Shown: in pieces, positions 1-6,746 of the stretch
Layout: each line of letters starts with the position of its first letter
How positions within the stretch are numbered: position 1 is the first letter of the stretch
Assembly: GCA_021648745.1 (NCBI GenBank)
Contig: JAKISE010000033.1
Span: forward strand, 1-28,980
Direction of reading: 5' to 3'
DNA from: Cyclobacteriaceae bacterium
GTDB lineage: Bacteria > Bacteroidota > Bacteroidia > Cytophagales > Cyclobacteriaceae
Length of the DNA: 28,980 nt
Notes under the pieces: model-generated
Databases searched by the model: none
Told to the model about the DNA's origin: nothing
The model's input: only the letters and a program-made list of their open reading frames with translations
Program-made: the position numbers and the translations under genes

Positions 1-493
1 TCTTTATGGGCCAAAGTAATCTTCTAGCTTTATCTAAATTGGCATTATCTGGCCAGCTATTTTGTGGTGCAAACCGCTGTTGAGCAGACCTAGAACCTCC
101 ACGTCCATCGCCCGAACGATAGGTACCTGCATTATGCCAAGCCATTCTAATCATAAAACCTGCATAACTTCCATAATCTGCTGGCCACCAATCCTTAGAG
201 TCTGACATAAGTGCACGTAGGTCTTTCTTTAACGCTTTATAATCTAAACTTTTGAACTCCTTTACATAATCAAAATCTTTATTCATAGGGTTTGTTAATG
301 CGGAGTGCTTGCGTAGTAAATCTAAATTTAATCTATTAGGCCACCAGTCGCTATTAGTGGCATCTCGCTTATTTAGGTTGCTTTTTTTAGAAATGGTTGC
401 CCCTGAAACCCCGTCTGTTGATTTGTTACCACCTTCGTTATTGCAAGCTGCAAGAAGTGATAACAACATGATAAATGCTGATAGTTTTTTCAT
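1..493 (-). CDS. katG: Catalase-peroxidase KatG, N-terminal part, with lipoprotein signal
   Basis: Partial gene: 164 residues of a protein that is usually about 720-760 aa; the rest lies beyond base 1. KatG is a haem enzyme that breaks down hydrogen peroxide. The distal haem-pocket motif RMAWHNAGTYR is present, with Arg116, Trp119 and His120 in the catalytic positions, followed by SGDGRGGSR and a WPDNANLDKARRLLWP stretch typical of the family. Residues 1-17 form a lipoprotein signal (MKK, hydrophobic stretch, lipobox LAAC with Cys17), so this copy is predicted to be exported and lipid-anchored, unlike the usual cytoplasmic enzyme. It diverges from oxyR, which fits peroxide-induced expression. 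The ATG at 493 is chosen because it gives a complete signal peptide and lies about 30 bp after a good promoter. Identity is very sure; surface location is inferred from the signal. Confidence 0.93.
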   Translation of the reverse strand, partial: MKKLSAFIMLLSLLAACNNEGGNKSTDGVSGATISKKSNLNKRDATNSDWWPNRLNLDLLRKHSALTNPMNKDFDYVKEFKSLDYKALKKDLRALMSDSKDWWPADYGSYAGFMIRMAWHNAGTYRSGDGRGGSRSAQQRFAPQNSWPDNANLDKARRLLWPIK

Positions 494-523
494 TTTTAAT
501 GCTTTTATGTAGTGTATATGATG

Positions 524-555
524 CAAAATTATAAGTAATCAACATATTAATCAAA
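524..555 (-). promoter_or_regulatory. Predicted katG promoter (Bacteroidota type)
   Basis: On the minus strand a -33 TTTG (552-555) is followed 20 bp later by TAATTTTG (524-531), a full match to the Bacteroidota -7 consensus TAnnTTTG. It lies about 30 bp upstream of the katG ATG. Confidence 0.5.
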
Positions 556-565
556 TTAATAATTT

Positions 566-591
566 CTATGTTTGTATAGATTAAATCTATA
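566..591 (+). promoter_or_regulatory. OxyR-type operator in the katG-oxyR intergenic region
   Basis: The site reads CTAT-N6-ATAG-N7-CTAT. ATAGATTAAATCTAT matches the OxyR half-operator pattern ATAG-N7-CTAT, and the perfect 17-bp palindrome spans 575-591. It ends 4 bp before the oxyR ATG, so OxyR bound here would be expected to affect its own gene as well as katG. The inner spacer is 6 rather than the canonical 7. Confidence 0.6.
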
Positions 592-594
592 TCA

Positions 595-1518
595 ATGACT
601 ATACAACAATTAGAATATGTAATTGCCTTAAATACCTATAGGCATTTTGTAACTGCTGCCAAAAAATGTTTTGTAACTCAGCCAACCATTACTATTCAAG
701 TAAGCAAGTTAGAAAGCGAAATAGGATTTTCTATTTTTAACAAAAGTAAATCGCCTTTTGAGCCCTCCGATTTAGGAGTAATGTTTATAAAAAAAGCCGA
801 AATAATTTTACGTGAAGTAAGCGATTTAAAAAATATGGTAAGCAAAGAGTTAGATAATATGGATGGCGTTTTTAAAATTGGTGTAATTCCAACAATTTCT
901 CCCTATCTAATTCCATTAATTTCAGGTTCATTTTCTGAGAAATACCCAAACACGGTGCTAAAAATTGATGAAATGCAAACTTCTAATATTATAACAGCCC
1001 TGCAAAAGAAAGAAATAGACGTTGGAATATTAGTTACTCCATTGAATGAGCCATTTATTAGAGAAATAAAACTGTATAACGAGCCATTCGTGTTTTATGG
1101 ACAGAAAAAGGACTTTCATAAAAAGAGGAAAACTATCACTGCAAAGGAAATAGAAAACTTAGATAATGTATGGCTTTTAAAAAGTGGACATTGTTTTAGA
1201 AATCAAGTTTTAAATATATGTAATAACACAGATAATAATAAAAATATTAAATTTCAAAGTGGTTCAATTGAGGCTCTAAAAAAAATGGTTGATAATTATG
1301 GAGGGTTCACATTGGTACCAGAAATGGCAATTAACAAAAATGATGCGGGTTGTAATATCGAATTTACTGAACCCAAACCCATAAGAGAAGTGAGTATTGT
1401 TATACATCATTCTTTTTCTAAAGATGCGTTGGTAGATGCCCTAAGAGTAGAAATTTTAGAGAAAACGCCTAAAGAATTTGTCAAAAACAAAAGGTTCGTA
1501 AAAATTAATTGGAGGTAA
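595..1518 (+). CDS. oxyR: Peroxide-sensing LysR-family regulator OxyR
   Basis: A 307-aa LysR-type regulator of normal length. Residues 1-60 are the winged helix-turn-helix (MTIQQLEYVIALN, then AAKKCFVTQPTITIQVSKLE). Residues 90-300 are the substrate-binding-like sensor domain. The redox signature is complete: GHCFRNQVLNIC places Cys200 and Cys209 with eight residues between them, the spacing of the two cysteines in E. coli OxyR (Cys199/Cys208) that form the peroxide-induced disulfide. Divergent katG and the ATAG-N7-CTAT operator directly upstream support the role. The ATG at 595 is the start because it aligns with the LysR N-terminus. The call is sure. Confidence 0.93.
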   Translation: MTIQQLEYVIALNTYRHFVTAAKKCFVTQPTITIQVSKLESEIGFSIFNKSKSPFEPSDLGVMFIKKAEIILREVSDLKNMVSKELDNMDGVFKIGVIPTISPYLIPLISGSFSEKYPNTVLKIDEMQTSNIITALQKKEIDVGILVTPLNEPFIREIKLYNEPFVFYGQKKDFHKKRKTITAKEIENLDNVWLLKSGHCFRNQVLNICNNTDNNKNIKFQSGSIEALKKMVDNYGGFTLVPEMAINKNDAGCNIEFTEPKPIREVSIVIHHSFSKDALVDALRVEILEKTPKEFVKNKRFVKINWR

Positions 1519-1576
1519 CTACTCGAATTTTGAGTGATGTTTTTTGTATGACACTTGCACTTAAATAGAGCCTAAA

Positions 1577-1602
1577 GTATTCCTGAGGTCGAACTCCTCA
1601 GG
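1577..1602. repeat. Hairpin downstream of oxyR, related to the palindrome at 19810-19858
   Basis: CCTGAGG (1582-1588) pairs with CCTCAGG (1596-1602) around a 7-nt loop, 64 bp after the oxyR stop. The stretch AGTATTCCTgAGGTCGAACTC is nearly identical to one arm of the palindrome upstream of recJ, so it looks like a partial copy of a dispersed repeat. There is no strong T-run, so a terminator role is uncertain. Confidence 0.45.
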
Positions 1603-1645
1603 TTAACAGTAAGTTACGTTTTAGGTTTCAAAACTTACAAAAATC

Positions 1646-1660
1646 GTAACTATTCAGGAG
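1646..1660 (+). repeat. IS66 left terminal inverted repeat
   Basis: GTAACTATTCAGGAG is identical to the reverse complement of 3215-3229. It overlaps the 3' end of the transposase gene, and the transposase stop codon lies inside it. Confidence 0.85.
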
Positions 1661-3032
1661 CCAAGTTAGCAACTAATTTGAGGCTATTAAAGATATTCAC
1701 TCCATTTTTGATAGCTGTGTCTATTACTGATCTTATGATAGCAAAGTCCGATGCGTTGTTCTGACTTAAAAACTGCCCAGATATTTTCTGTTTAACTTTT
1801 ACATTTCTAATAGCTCGTTCTGAAGCATTATTGTCAGCTGGCACCCCTTGATGATATAAGAACGGGAATAAGTAATTTTTGTACTTTATGATCCGTTTTT
1901 GAAAAGGCTTTATTTTAATAGGCTGCTTGTCTATATCATAAGCCAGTAGTTTTTCAAGGCGGCATTCTAATTGGCTTCTCTTGGGACTTTCTTTATTGTA
2001 ATCACTAATTTCACTTTTAAACTGTTGTGCTAAAAGCAGTAGTTTTTTTAAGTCTTTAGCCCACCGGTCATCATATAACTCAATAAAAAAGTTAAGCTCT
2101 CGTTGCAGATGAGCCATACATAATTGATGCCCTGCTGCTGGGGTTTTTAATTGTGCAGCCCAGCAGTCACTTACTAAAATACTGGTTGTAAGTCCTTGAG
2201 GAAAAAGCTGGTTAATATGTGCAAACCCTCGAGTATCGCTTACGGTAATAAATGTATTTTTTGCATCTTGCCAAGTCCAAAACCAAGCCTTTTTACCATT
2301 AACCTTAGCTCCGGTTTCATCTGCACCAACTACTGGGCTGTGAGTAATGTTCTGTTTTATCCTATGGTAAATGGGTAGAGACTTATGAGCCATACGCCTA
2401 ACAGCACTTACTAAACTACCTTCGCTAATACTTACACCAAATAAATCCTGAAAACATTCTTTCATTCTTCGATAAGGCAAATATTGCCTTGCCGAAAAAT
2501 AAGCTGCAAGGCTTTCTACCCCTGCACCATATTGTATAGGAGCTTTCACATTGGTTGGAAAATTGCCTTTTGTAACATAGCCACACTGGCAAGTCTTGCT
2601 GTAAGCTCTATGTTCTGTATAAATTGGGCTTATAGGGGGAATGTCAACAACCTGTCTGCGTTCTGCACATATACTAGACAAGCGTTCTAAGTCTTCACCA
2701 CATTGGCGGCAAAATTTAGGTACATAATCAATGGTCTTAGCTGGCGTTTGGGTCATTTCAAGTGTGTACCCTTTATGTCCCTTTTGTCCGCCTTTGTTTC
2801 GAGTACTCTTTTTTCGTAAACTTCGATTTCTTTGTGCACTGTTTTGATCTTGTGAGGGAGGAATAGAGCTATTGGTACTGTCCTTTTTTGCTTTTAATTC
2901 AATTACCTGCAGCTCAAGTTCTTCAACTCTTCCTACCAATTGAACAACCTGTTTGCTCAACGCTTCATTTCTAGCCAGTACGGCTTGAAGTATTGTTATT
3001 AGCTCTTTTTTACTGAGGAGTGAAAGATTCAA
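1650..3032 (-). CDS. IS66-family transposase
   Basis: A 460-aa DDE transposase that moves the surrounding element. Residues 1-50 form a leucine-rich coiled coil. Residues 51-90 are a basic linker (SSIPPSQDQ, GGQKGHKG). Residues 108-150 hold a zinc-finger-like domain (Cys108, Cys111, Cys148, Cys150). The catalytic core has GADET (Asp238), VSDCW (Asp289) and NNASERAIRN (Glu405), the IS66 signature. It is full length with no frameshift, so it could be active. The start is TTG at 3032; no ATG gives the complete coiled coil. The C-terminus runs into the left inverted repeat. Family assignment is very sure. Confidence 0.92.
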   Translation of the reverse strand: MNLSLLSKKELITILQAVLARNEALSKQVVQLVGRVEELELQVIELKAKKDSTNSSIPPSQDQNSAQRNRSLRKKSTRNKGGQKGHKGYTLEMTQTPAKTIDYVPKFCRQCGEDLERLSSICAERRQVVDIPPISPIYTEHRAYSKTCQCGYVTKGNFPTNVKAPIQYGAGVESLAAYFSARQYLPYRRMKECFQDLFGVSISEGSLVSAVRRMAHKSLPIYHRIKQNITHSPVVGADETGAKVNGKKAWFWTWQDAKNTFITVSDTRGFAHINQLFPQGLTTSILVSDCWAAQLKTPAAGHQLCMAHLQRELNFFIELYDDRWAKDLKKLLLLAQQFKSEISDYNKESPKRSQLECRLEKLLAYDIDKQPIKIKPFQKRIIKYKNYLFPFLYHQGVPADNNASERAIRNVKVKQKISGQFLSQNNASDFAIIRSVIDTAIKNGVNIFNSLKLVANLAPE

Positions 3033-3214
3033 ACGCTATAAAAATTGGTTATACAAATTTTATATAATATTGTTCTGATATTGCTGATATTCAGCTATTT
3101 ATTATCCCCAACTTTTCAACACGTGTGTATAACCTTATCGATTTTAGAGCATACGAAACCTTTTTTGTGGATAACTTATGAAATTTTCTGATTTTTGAAA
3201 AATAACAGAAAAGC

Positions 3215-3229
3215 CTCCTGAATAGTTAC
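3215..3229 (-). repeat. IS66 right terminal inverted repeat
   Basis: Perfect inverted match of 1646-1660. Read on the minus strand from the neighbouring gene, its first bases complete that gene's last codon and supply its TAA stop. Confidence 0.85.
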
Positions 3230-3699
3230 GAAATTTCTTGTAGTAATGAAGTCATATTTGTACTATAATCATCAAATTCACGAATAATAATTTCTGTAAT
3301 TATTCCACGACCATTAACATTCCTTGCTGTTGTTAAATAATATTGAGTTTCATCATCAACTTTGAAACTTTTACTTATAAAGTCATTTGTTACTATTAAA
3401 TCATCATAAGGTTCATATCCACCTTCAGTAACAAATTTAGCATAAAGGTCTATTTTTAATTCTTTGAAAAAATCAGAATTAACTTCAATTTCTCCTGTTT
3501 GATTTGCATAATTAATAATTGACATTTGAAGTTTTCCATTTTTTGTCTTTGCTCTAAATCTATCACTTTTATAAGGTATCCAATCAATAGGAAGTTTTAC
3601 AATAAAAAAGTTGTCAATTAAATGTTCTTTAAAGTTCGTTTCTGAATTTGTAGATGTCTCTTTGTTTTTATTCTTGTTGAACATTGAAAATATTCCCAT
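3226..3699 (-). CDS. Cassette D: small hypothetical protein, 3' end cut by IS66
   Basis: I do not recognise this roughly 157-aa protein. It has a short basic, Asn/Lys-rich N-terminus, no signal peptide or membrane segment, and a mixed alpha/beta-looking body (FFIVKLPIDWIPYKSDRF, then LQMSIINYANQTGEIEV). The reading frame opens at a TTG (3724-3726), but that codon is part of the recombination core TGCCAAC and has no other support, so the ATG at 3699 is taken as the start. The last sense codon and TAA stop are completed by the terminal GTAA of IS66, so the native C-terminus may have been lost. The cassette's own 3' attC site is missing, consistent with truncation. Confidence 0.6.
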   Translation of the reverse strand: MGIFSMFNKNKNKETSTNSETNFKEHLIDNFFIVKLPIDWIPYKSDRFRAKTKNGKLQMSIINYANQTGEIEVNSDFFKELKIDLYAKFVTEGGYEPYDDLIVTNDFISKSFKVDDETQYYLTTARNVNGRGIITEIIIREFDDYSTNMTSLLQEIS

Positions 3700-3720
3700 A
3701 GTTTTGTTTTTTTTAATTAT

Positions 3721-3913
3721 TGCCAACGCTTACTGTAAACTTCAGTAAGGATTTAAAAGTACAAAATTTTGATAACCCACTTAGACAAACTTTTTGATTT
3801 GCTAGCAAATCAGGATAACACGTAGTCAAATTAAAAATTTGACGGGACTAGCTACAAGAAATGAATTAAGTATTTGAGTGATGAAACCTTATTGAGTTTA
3901 CAGGTTGTTAGCC
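3721..3913 (-). repeat. attC-like recombination site R1 (3' end of cassette C)
   Basis: 193 bp on the minus strand, from the left core GGCTAAC (3907-3913) to the right core GTTGGCA (3721-3727), which is preceded by GC to give GCGTT. The two ends pair imperfectly: CTGTAAACT and TAAGG occur in the left arm and in the reverse complement of the right arm. Internal stems include GATTTGC/GCAAATC (3796-3811) and GTCAAATT/AATTTGAC (3825-3843). The left core matches the start of cassette C over 10 bp, not the right core of this site. Confidence 0.7.
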
Positions 3914-3918
3914 ACCTG

Positions 3919-4518
3919 TTATTTCATTTGGTCTCTAACTTCTTTCATCCTCATTTCAAGTTTCATTGCCTCGAATTGATTGTATAGTTCTAAATCGTTT
4001 GGGTTTTCTATTACTTTCTTATAAAGTTCTGCATATTCAGGATTGTCTTTGTAATAAATGTCAATTAATGTTTGAGCAGGAGTAAGTAATGAAATAAGTC
4101 CAATTACTCCATAGATAGTAATCCTTTTAATGATATCTGAATAGAAAACAGCTTTATTTTTAAAGTATAAAATTAGAACAACAATCAGAATGATTCCTAT
4201 TTCTGTTAATCCGATTGTAAGTAATACTGCTGCTCCTGGATACAGTTGTAATTTAAACAATATTCCAAATAGAATTGTAGACAGAACCCAACCCAAGCCT
4301 ATGGAGCCAATTATTCTCTTTGTATTTGTGCCTTGATAAGCTGATTTTGAAAAAATATTTTGAACATTATTAAATAGTGCAAAACTAAATATTAGATAGA
4401 AAAGAGAAAATATTCCCATTGTCAAAGCGGAAACTGTGGTTGCTCCAACAACATTAAAAAACTTAAGGATGACAAAAAATAAAATGGTCAACCCAAGTGT
4501 AATTTCAAATTTTTTCAT
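3919..4518 (-). CDS. Cassette C: polytopic membrane protein of unknown function
   Basis: The 199-aa protein has about five predicted membrane helices: roughly residues 5-25, 33-52, 68-90, 97-118 and 130-150. A charged soluble C-terminal tail follows, about 45 residues rich in Glu, Lys and Met (YYKDNPEYAELYKKV, then EAMKLEMRMKEVRDQMK), probably helical. I recognise no named family and no catalytic motif. The ATG at 4518 is 19 bp after the recombination core GTTAGCC, and the stop lies 5 bp before the core of its own attC-like site, the tight packing usual in integron cassettes. It has no obvious promoter, so expression may depend on read-through. It is a real gene by its clean frame and composition; function unknown. 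Confidence 0.75.
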   Translation of the reverse strand: MKKFEITLGLTILFFVILKFFNVVGATTVSALTMGIFSLFYLIFSFALFNNVQNIFSKSAYQGTNTKRIIGSIGLGWVLSTILFGILFKLQLYPGAAVLLTIGLTEIGIILIVVLILYFKNKAVFYSDIIKRITIYGVIGLISLLTPAQTLIDIYYKDNPEYAELYKKVIENPNDLELYNQFEAMKLEMRMKEVRDQMK

Positions 4519-4536
4519 TGATGCTATATTAATGGT

Positions 4537-4730
4537 GGCTAACGCTCTGGACTATATGTCCGTAGGGACTAAGTTACGCAAATATTTTGATACCCCACAG
4601 AGGCAGATATTTGATTTGGAACAAATCAATACATATCACTGCCCAAAGCAAATATTTGGCGGACTTTGCAGAAAGAGATAAACTTAGCTTTCAACACATA
4701 ACCCCTATGGCATTATAGTTTATGTTGTGT
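4537..4730 (-). repeat. attC-like recombination site R2 (3' end of cassette B)
   Basis: 194 bp from the left core ACACAAC (4724-4730) to the right core GTTAGCC (4537-4543), preceded by GC. The two cores of this site are not complementary to each other. The left core instead matches the start of cassette B (GTTGTGTTCC, one extra T) and the right core matches the left core of R1. The arms still pair (ACTATA, TG, CC, TAGGG on both sides). It is the most diverged of the four copies in its central part. Confidence 0.65.
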
Positions 4731-5125
4731 TTCCGTTGATATAATTACGCCTTGCAAGTCTTGCCAGTTTGGTGTCAATTTGACGAGTTTGAAATTTGAT
4801 TTTGATTGCAAAAATCGGAAGGTAGCATTTTTCAGTCAATTATGCTCTGACGGCAAAAATTTTCGAGTGCAAGCACTCGAAAGAGCGAATGAGATTGGCT
4901 GCTTGCGAATCGTCCTAATTGCGTTTTGGTTGTGGATTAAATGAACGGCTGCTTGAGCTTGCCCTTGGCGGGCAAGCAACCCCACAAAACTTTCCTGCGC
5001 AATGCAAGATGTCCGTAAAGCAAAGAAGTCCGAAGCGGTGAAATTGGTATTTGGTGGTGAATTTATCCCATGAATGTCCGTATAGCCACAACTATTAAGA
5101 AGCAATTATAAGTGTGCAGAATGGA
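4731..5125 (-). other. Cassette B: non-coding cassette with conserved stem-loops
   Basis: This 395-bp cassette body resembles cassette E. Shared blocks, read on the minus strand, include CGGACATTCA, TCACCACCAAA, GCTTTACG, CGCAGGAA, GTTTTGTGG and TTAGGACGATT. Two hairpins are kept: GCTTGCCC/GGGCAAGC with a 5-nt loop (4957-4977), and a 10-bp stem TTTCGAGTGC/GCACTCGAAA (4861-4882) followed by a T-rich stretch on the minus strand, which looks like an intrinsic terminator. The only ORF (4836-5105) is not conserved, because the two copies differ by at least four single-base indels. A structured RNA or a DNA-level element is more likely than a protein. Confidence 0.55.
4861..4882 (-). terminator. 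Conserved hairpin with T-rich tail in cassette B
   Basis: A perfect 10-bp stem with a 2-nt loop, followed on the minus strand by ATTTTTG. The core 8-bp stem is identical in cassette E, so it is conserved while the surrounding sequence drifts. Confidence 0.45.
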
Positions 5126-5318
5126 ACACAACGCCCTACACTAAATTAGTAGGGATTTAAAAATACGAAAAATTTGATAACCCACCGAGGCAAATCTTTG
5201 ATTTGGCACAAATCAAGAAATAGCACGTAGTCAAATCAAAGATTTGACGGAGCTTGCTACGACCACTGCCCTAGTAATAAACCACCGAAACCCTATGCAA
5301 TTTTAGGTGTTGTTGTGT
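5126..5318 (-). repeat. attC-like recombination site R3 (3' end of cassette A)
   Basis: 193 bp from the left core ACACAAC (5312-5318), inside the last codons of the DUF4328 gene, to the right core GTTGTGT (5126-5132), preceded by GC. It contains the stems GATTTG/CAAATC and GTCAAATC/GATTTGAC (5230-5248). The arms pair through CTAAA and TAGGG. The extended left core TACACACAAC matches the start of cassette A over 10 bp; the right core continues as TTCC, which belongs to cassette B. Confidence 0.7.
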
Positions 5319-6130
5319 GTAGTTGATTCGTCCTTTATTTTATTTAGTAATGGTTCAACTTTAGAATAGTCCTTGATTATTTTTACGGTAATCAAAGCAA
5401 GTAGAATCCCAATAATATTTGCACCCATACCAGATACCGTGCTAATTGTTAATTCGTCAATTGTTTCAGCACTCATTGAATAACGAGAGAAAAATTGTCC
5501 AATAATACCATTGATTATCCAAAGAGTCCACCACAAACCCAAAGAGTTAGTAGAATAGTTTTCACTAACTGTCAATCCTTCTTTTATAAGAAGAACCTTT
5601 GTTTCTTGATATAACTCTTTCATTATCTGATAAGGTCTATATAGATTTATGATGGGGGTAAACCAACTTCCAGCTGCCCAACCTTCAGTATGTGAAAGGT
5701 GTTTTACTTTTTGGTGAAGATTATCGTATCCCCGCCTAAACCACTGTATAAACATTATAGCAGAAATAATGTATACAATCATAAAAATAATGCCAATAAC
5801 TTGTTCTCTACTATCATTTGCATTTGCTCTTTCCATTGATATTTCTCCGCCATTTGCAACCGTTTGGAGTAAGTCATATTGAAAATAGCCTGAAACAAAT
5901 GAAACTATTTCTAATACCAATACAATCCAAATTAACGTAATGGCATTTTTTGCTCTTTGTCCGTTTGGTTTTATGCTTAATCTTGTGTACGCTGTAACAG
6001 TTTCATCTCTGTCAAAATCAGGACAGCTATCTTCAAAATCAGGTTTCTCATTTGTTAATCCACAAACAATCCCTTGTTTAAAATCAAATTCTCGTTTTTT
6101 GCATTTTTTACAAAGTTCAATTTTATTCAT
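5303..6130 (-). CDS. Cassette A: DUF4328 membrane protein with N-terminal Cys cluster
   Basis: A 275-aa protein. Residues 1-40 carry four cysteines (Cys7, Cys10, Cys23, Cys36) that could bind a metal. Residues 62-83 are the first membrane helix and 110-130 the second. The DUF4328 signature follows: WFRRGYDNLHQ (130-140), then WAAGSWFTPIINLYRPYQIMKE (151-172). Two more hydrophobic segments occur near 200-214 and 235-251. The family's role is not established; it is a small integral membrane protein found in many bacteria. The last codons (THNNT) lie within the left core of the attC-like site, so the C-terminal tail is encoded by the recombination site. The ATG at 6130 lies about 57 bp after the cassette boundary. 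Confidence 0.85.
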   Translation of the reverse strand: MNKIELCKKCKKREFDFKQGIVCGLTNEKPDFEDSCPDFDRDETVTAYTRLSIKPNGQRAKNAITLIWIVLVLEIVSFVSGYFQYDLLQTVANGGEISMERANANDSREQVIGIIFMIVYIISAIMFIQWFRRGYDNLHQKVKHLSHTEGWAAGSWFTPIINLYRPYQIMKELYQETKVLLIKEGLTVSENYSTNSLGLWWTLWIINGIIGQFFSRYSMSAETIDELTISTVSGMGANIIGILLALITVKIIKDYSKVEPLLNKIKDESTTHNNT

Positions 6131-6187
6131 TTTCTCTTTCAGTAAAAGTTTATTGTAAAATTATAAATCATCATTTTGAAAAATTAC

Positions 6188-6382
6188 ACACAACGCCCTA
6201 CTATAAATTTCAGTAGGGAGTTTAAAAGTACGAATTTTTACTGACCCACGGAGGCGAAGCTTTGATTTGGCACAAATCAACACATAACACAGAGTCAAAT
6301 CAAAGATTTGACGGGACTAGCTACAAGAAATGAGCTTAGTAGTTGAGTGATGAAACCCCATTGAGTTTATAGATTGTTGTGT
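6188..6382 (-). repeat. attC-like recombination site R4 (3' end of cassette E)
   Basis: 195 bp from the left core ACACAAC (6376-6382) to the right core GTTGTGT (6188-6194), preceded by GC. It is closest to R1: the block TGACGGGACTAGCTACAAGAAATGA is shared. Stems: CCCTACT/AGTAGGG near the right end, GATTTG/CAAATC, and GTCAAATC/GATTTGAC (6294-6312). The left core extended outward reads GTTGTGTGTCC on the plus strand and fits the start of cassette E (GTTGTGTGCC) with one extra base. Confidence 0.7.
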
Positions 6383-6746
6383 GTCCGTTTAGAAAGTTTA
6401 GCGGCTATTAAATTAAATTTTGATAGTTGAAATTTGTATATTTATTTGCGAAATAGGCAGATTGCAATTTCCTGTCAATTATGCCTTAACGGCCAAAATT
6501 TTTCGAGTGCAAGCACTCGATACTAGGAGAGAAGCTAGCTCGGGCAAATCGTCCTAACTGCACAATGGCATTTATTAAATGAATGACTTTTTGAGCTTGC
6601 CCTTGGCGGGCAAGCAAACCACAAAACGTTCCTGCGTAATCTAAGTGTTCGTAAAGCAAGGAAGCTGGGAGCGATGAAATTTGAAGTTTGGTGGTGAGTT
6701 TATTTCGTGAATGTCCGACTAGCCGCAACGTGATATGCGGAATGGC
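6383..6746 (-). other. Cassette E: non-coding cassette, diverged copy of cassette B
   Basis: 364 bp related to cassette B along most of its length, with the same order of conserved blocks and both hairpins: GCTTGCCC/GGGCAAGC (6595-6615) and TCGAGTGC/GCACTCGA (6503-6520), the latter followed by AAAAATTTTG on the minus strand. An ORF of 89 codons (6486-6755) shares only a short GLLARQGQAQ stretch with the ORF of cassette B, and that stretch merely reads through the conserved hairpin. The first bases after the core (CCATTC-GCA) are shared with B, so both are the same cassette type inserted twice or duplicated. Confidence 0.55.

Larger units (their letters stand above)
1646..3229 (-). mobile_element. 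IS66-family insertion sequence, single-transposase type
   Basis: The 1584-bp element is bounded by perfect 15-bp inverted repeats starting GTAAC (1646-1660 and 3215-3229); GTAA is the usual IS66 terminus. Only the transposase (TnpC-like) gene is present, with no tnpA or tnpB, as in the ISBst12-type branch. The expected 8-bp target duplication is not seen: the flanks caaaaatc and gaaatttc agree at only 5 of 8 positions. About 180 bp between the gene start and the right end is non-coding and contains two DnaA-box-like 9-mers. Confidence 0.85.

Noticed and set aside
1638..3237. 8-bp target duplication around IS66
   Set aside because: caaaaatc and gaaatttc agree at only 5 of 8 positions, not better than expected in AT-rich DNA.
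3700..3726. TTG start for the cassette D gene
   Set aside because: The TTG is part of the attC-like right core; the ATG at 3699 gives a normal start inside the cassette.
4436..4681. 81-codon plus-strand ORF across the start of cassette C and site R2
   Set aside because: It runs antisense to the membrane-protein start and through the recombination site; no protein-like composition.
4836..5105. 89-codon minus-strand ORF in cassette B
   Set aside because: Compared with cassette E the DNA is similar but single-base indels change the frame; only a stretch through a conserved hairpin gives matching residues. Not treated as a protein.
3721..6382. CRISPR array as explanation of the repeats
   Set aside because: The repeat units are about 194 bp, separated by 400-900 bp cassettes, and carry split cores; no short regular repeats or cas genes are present.
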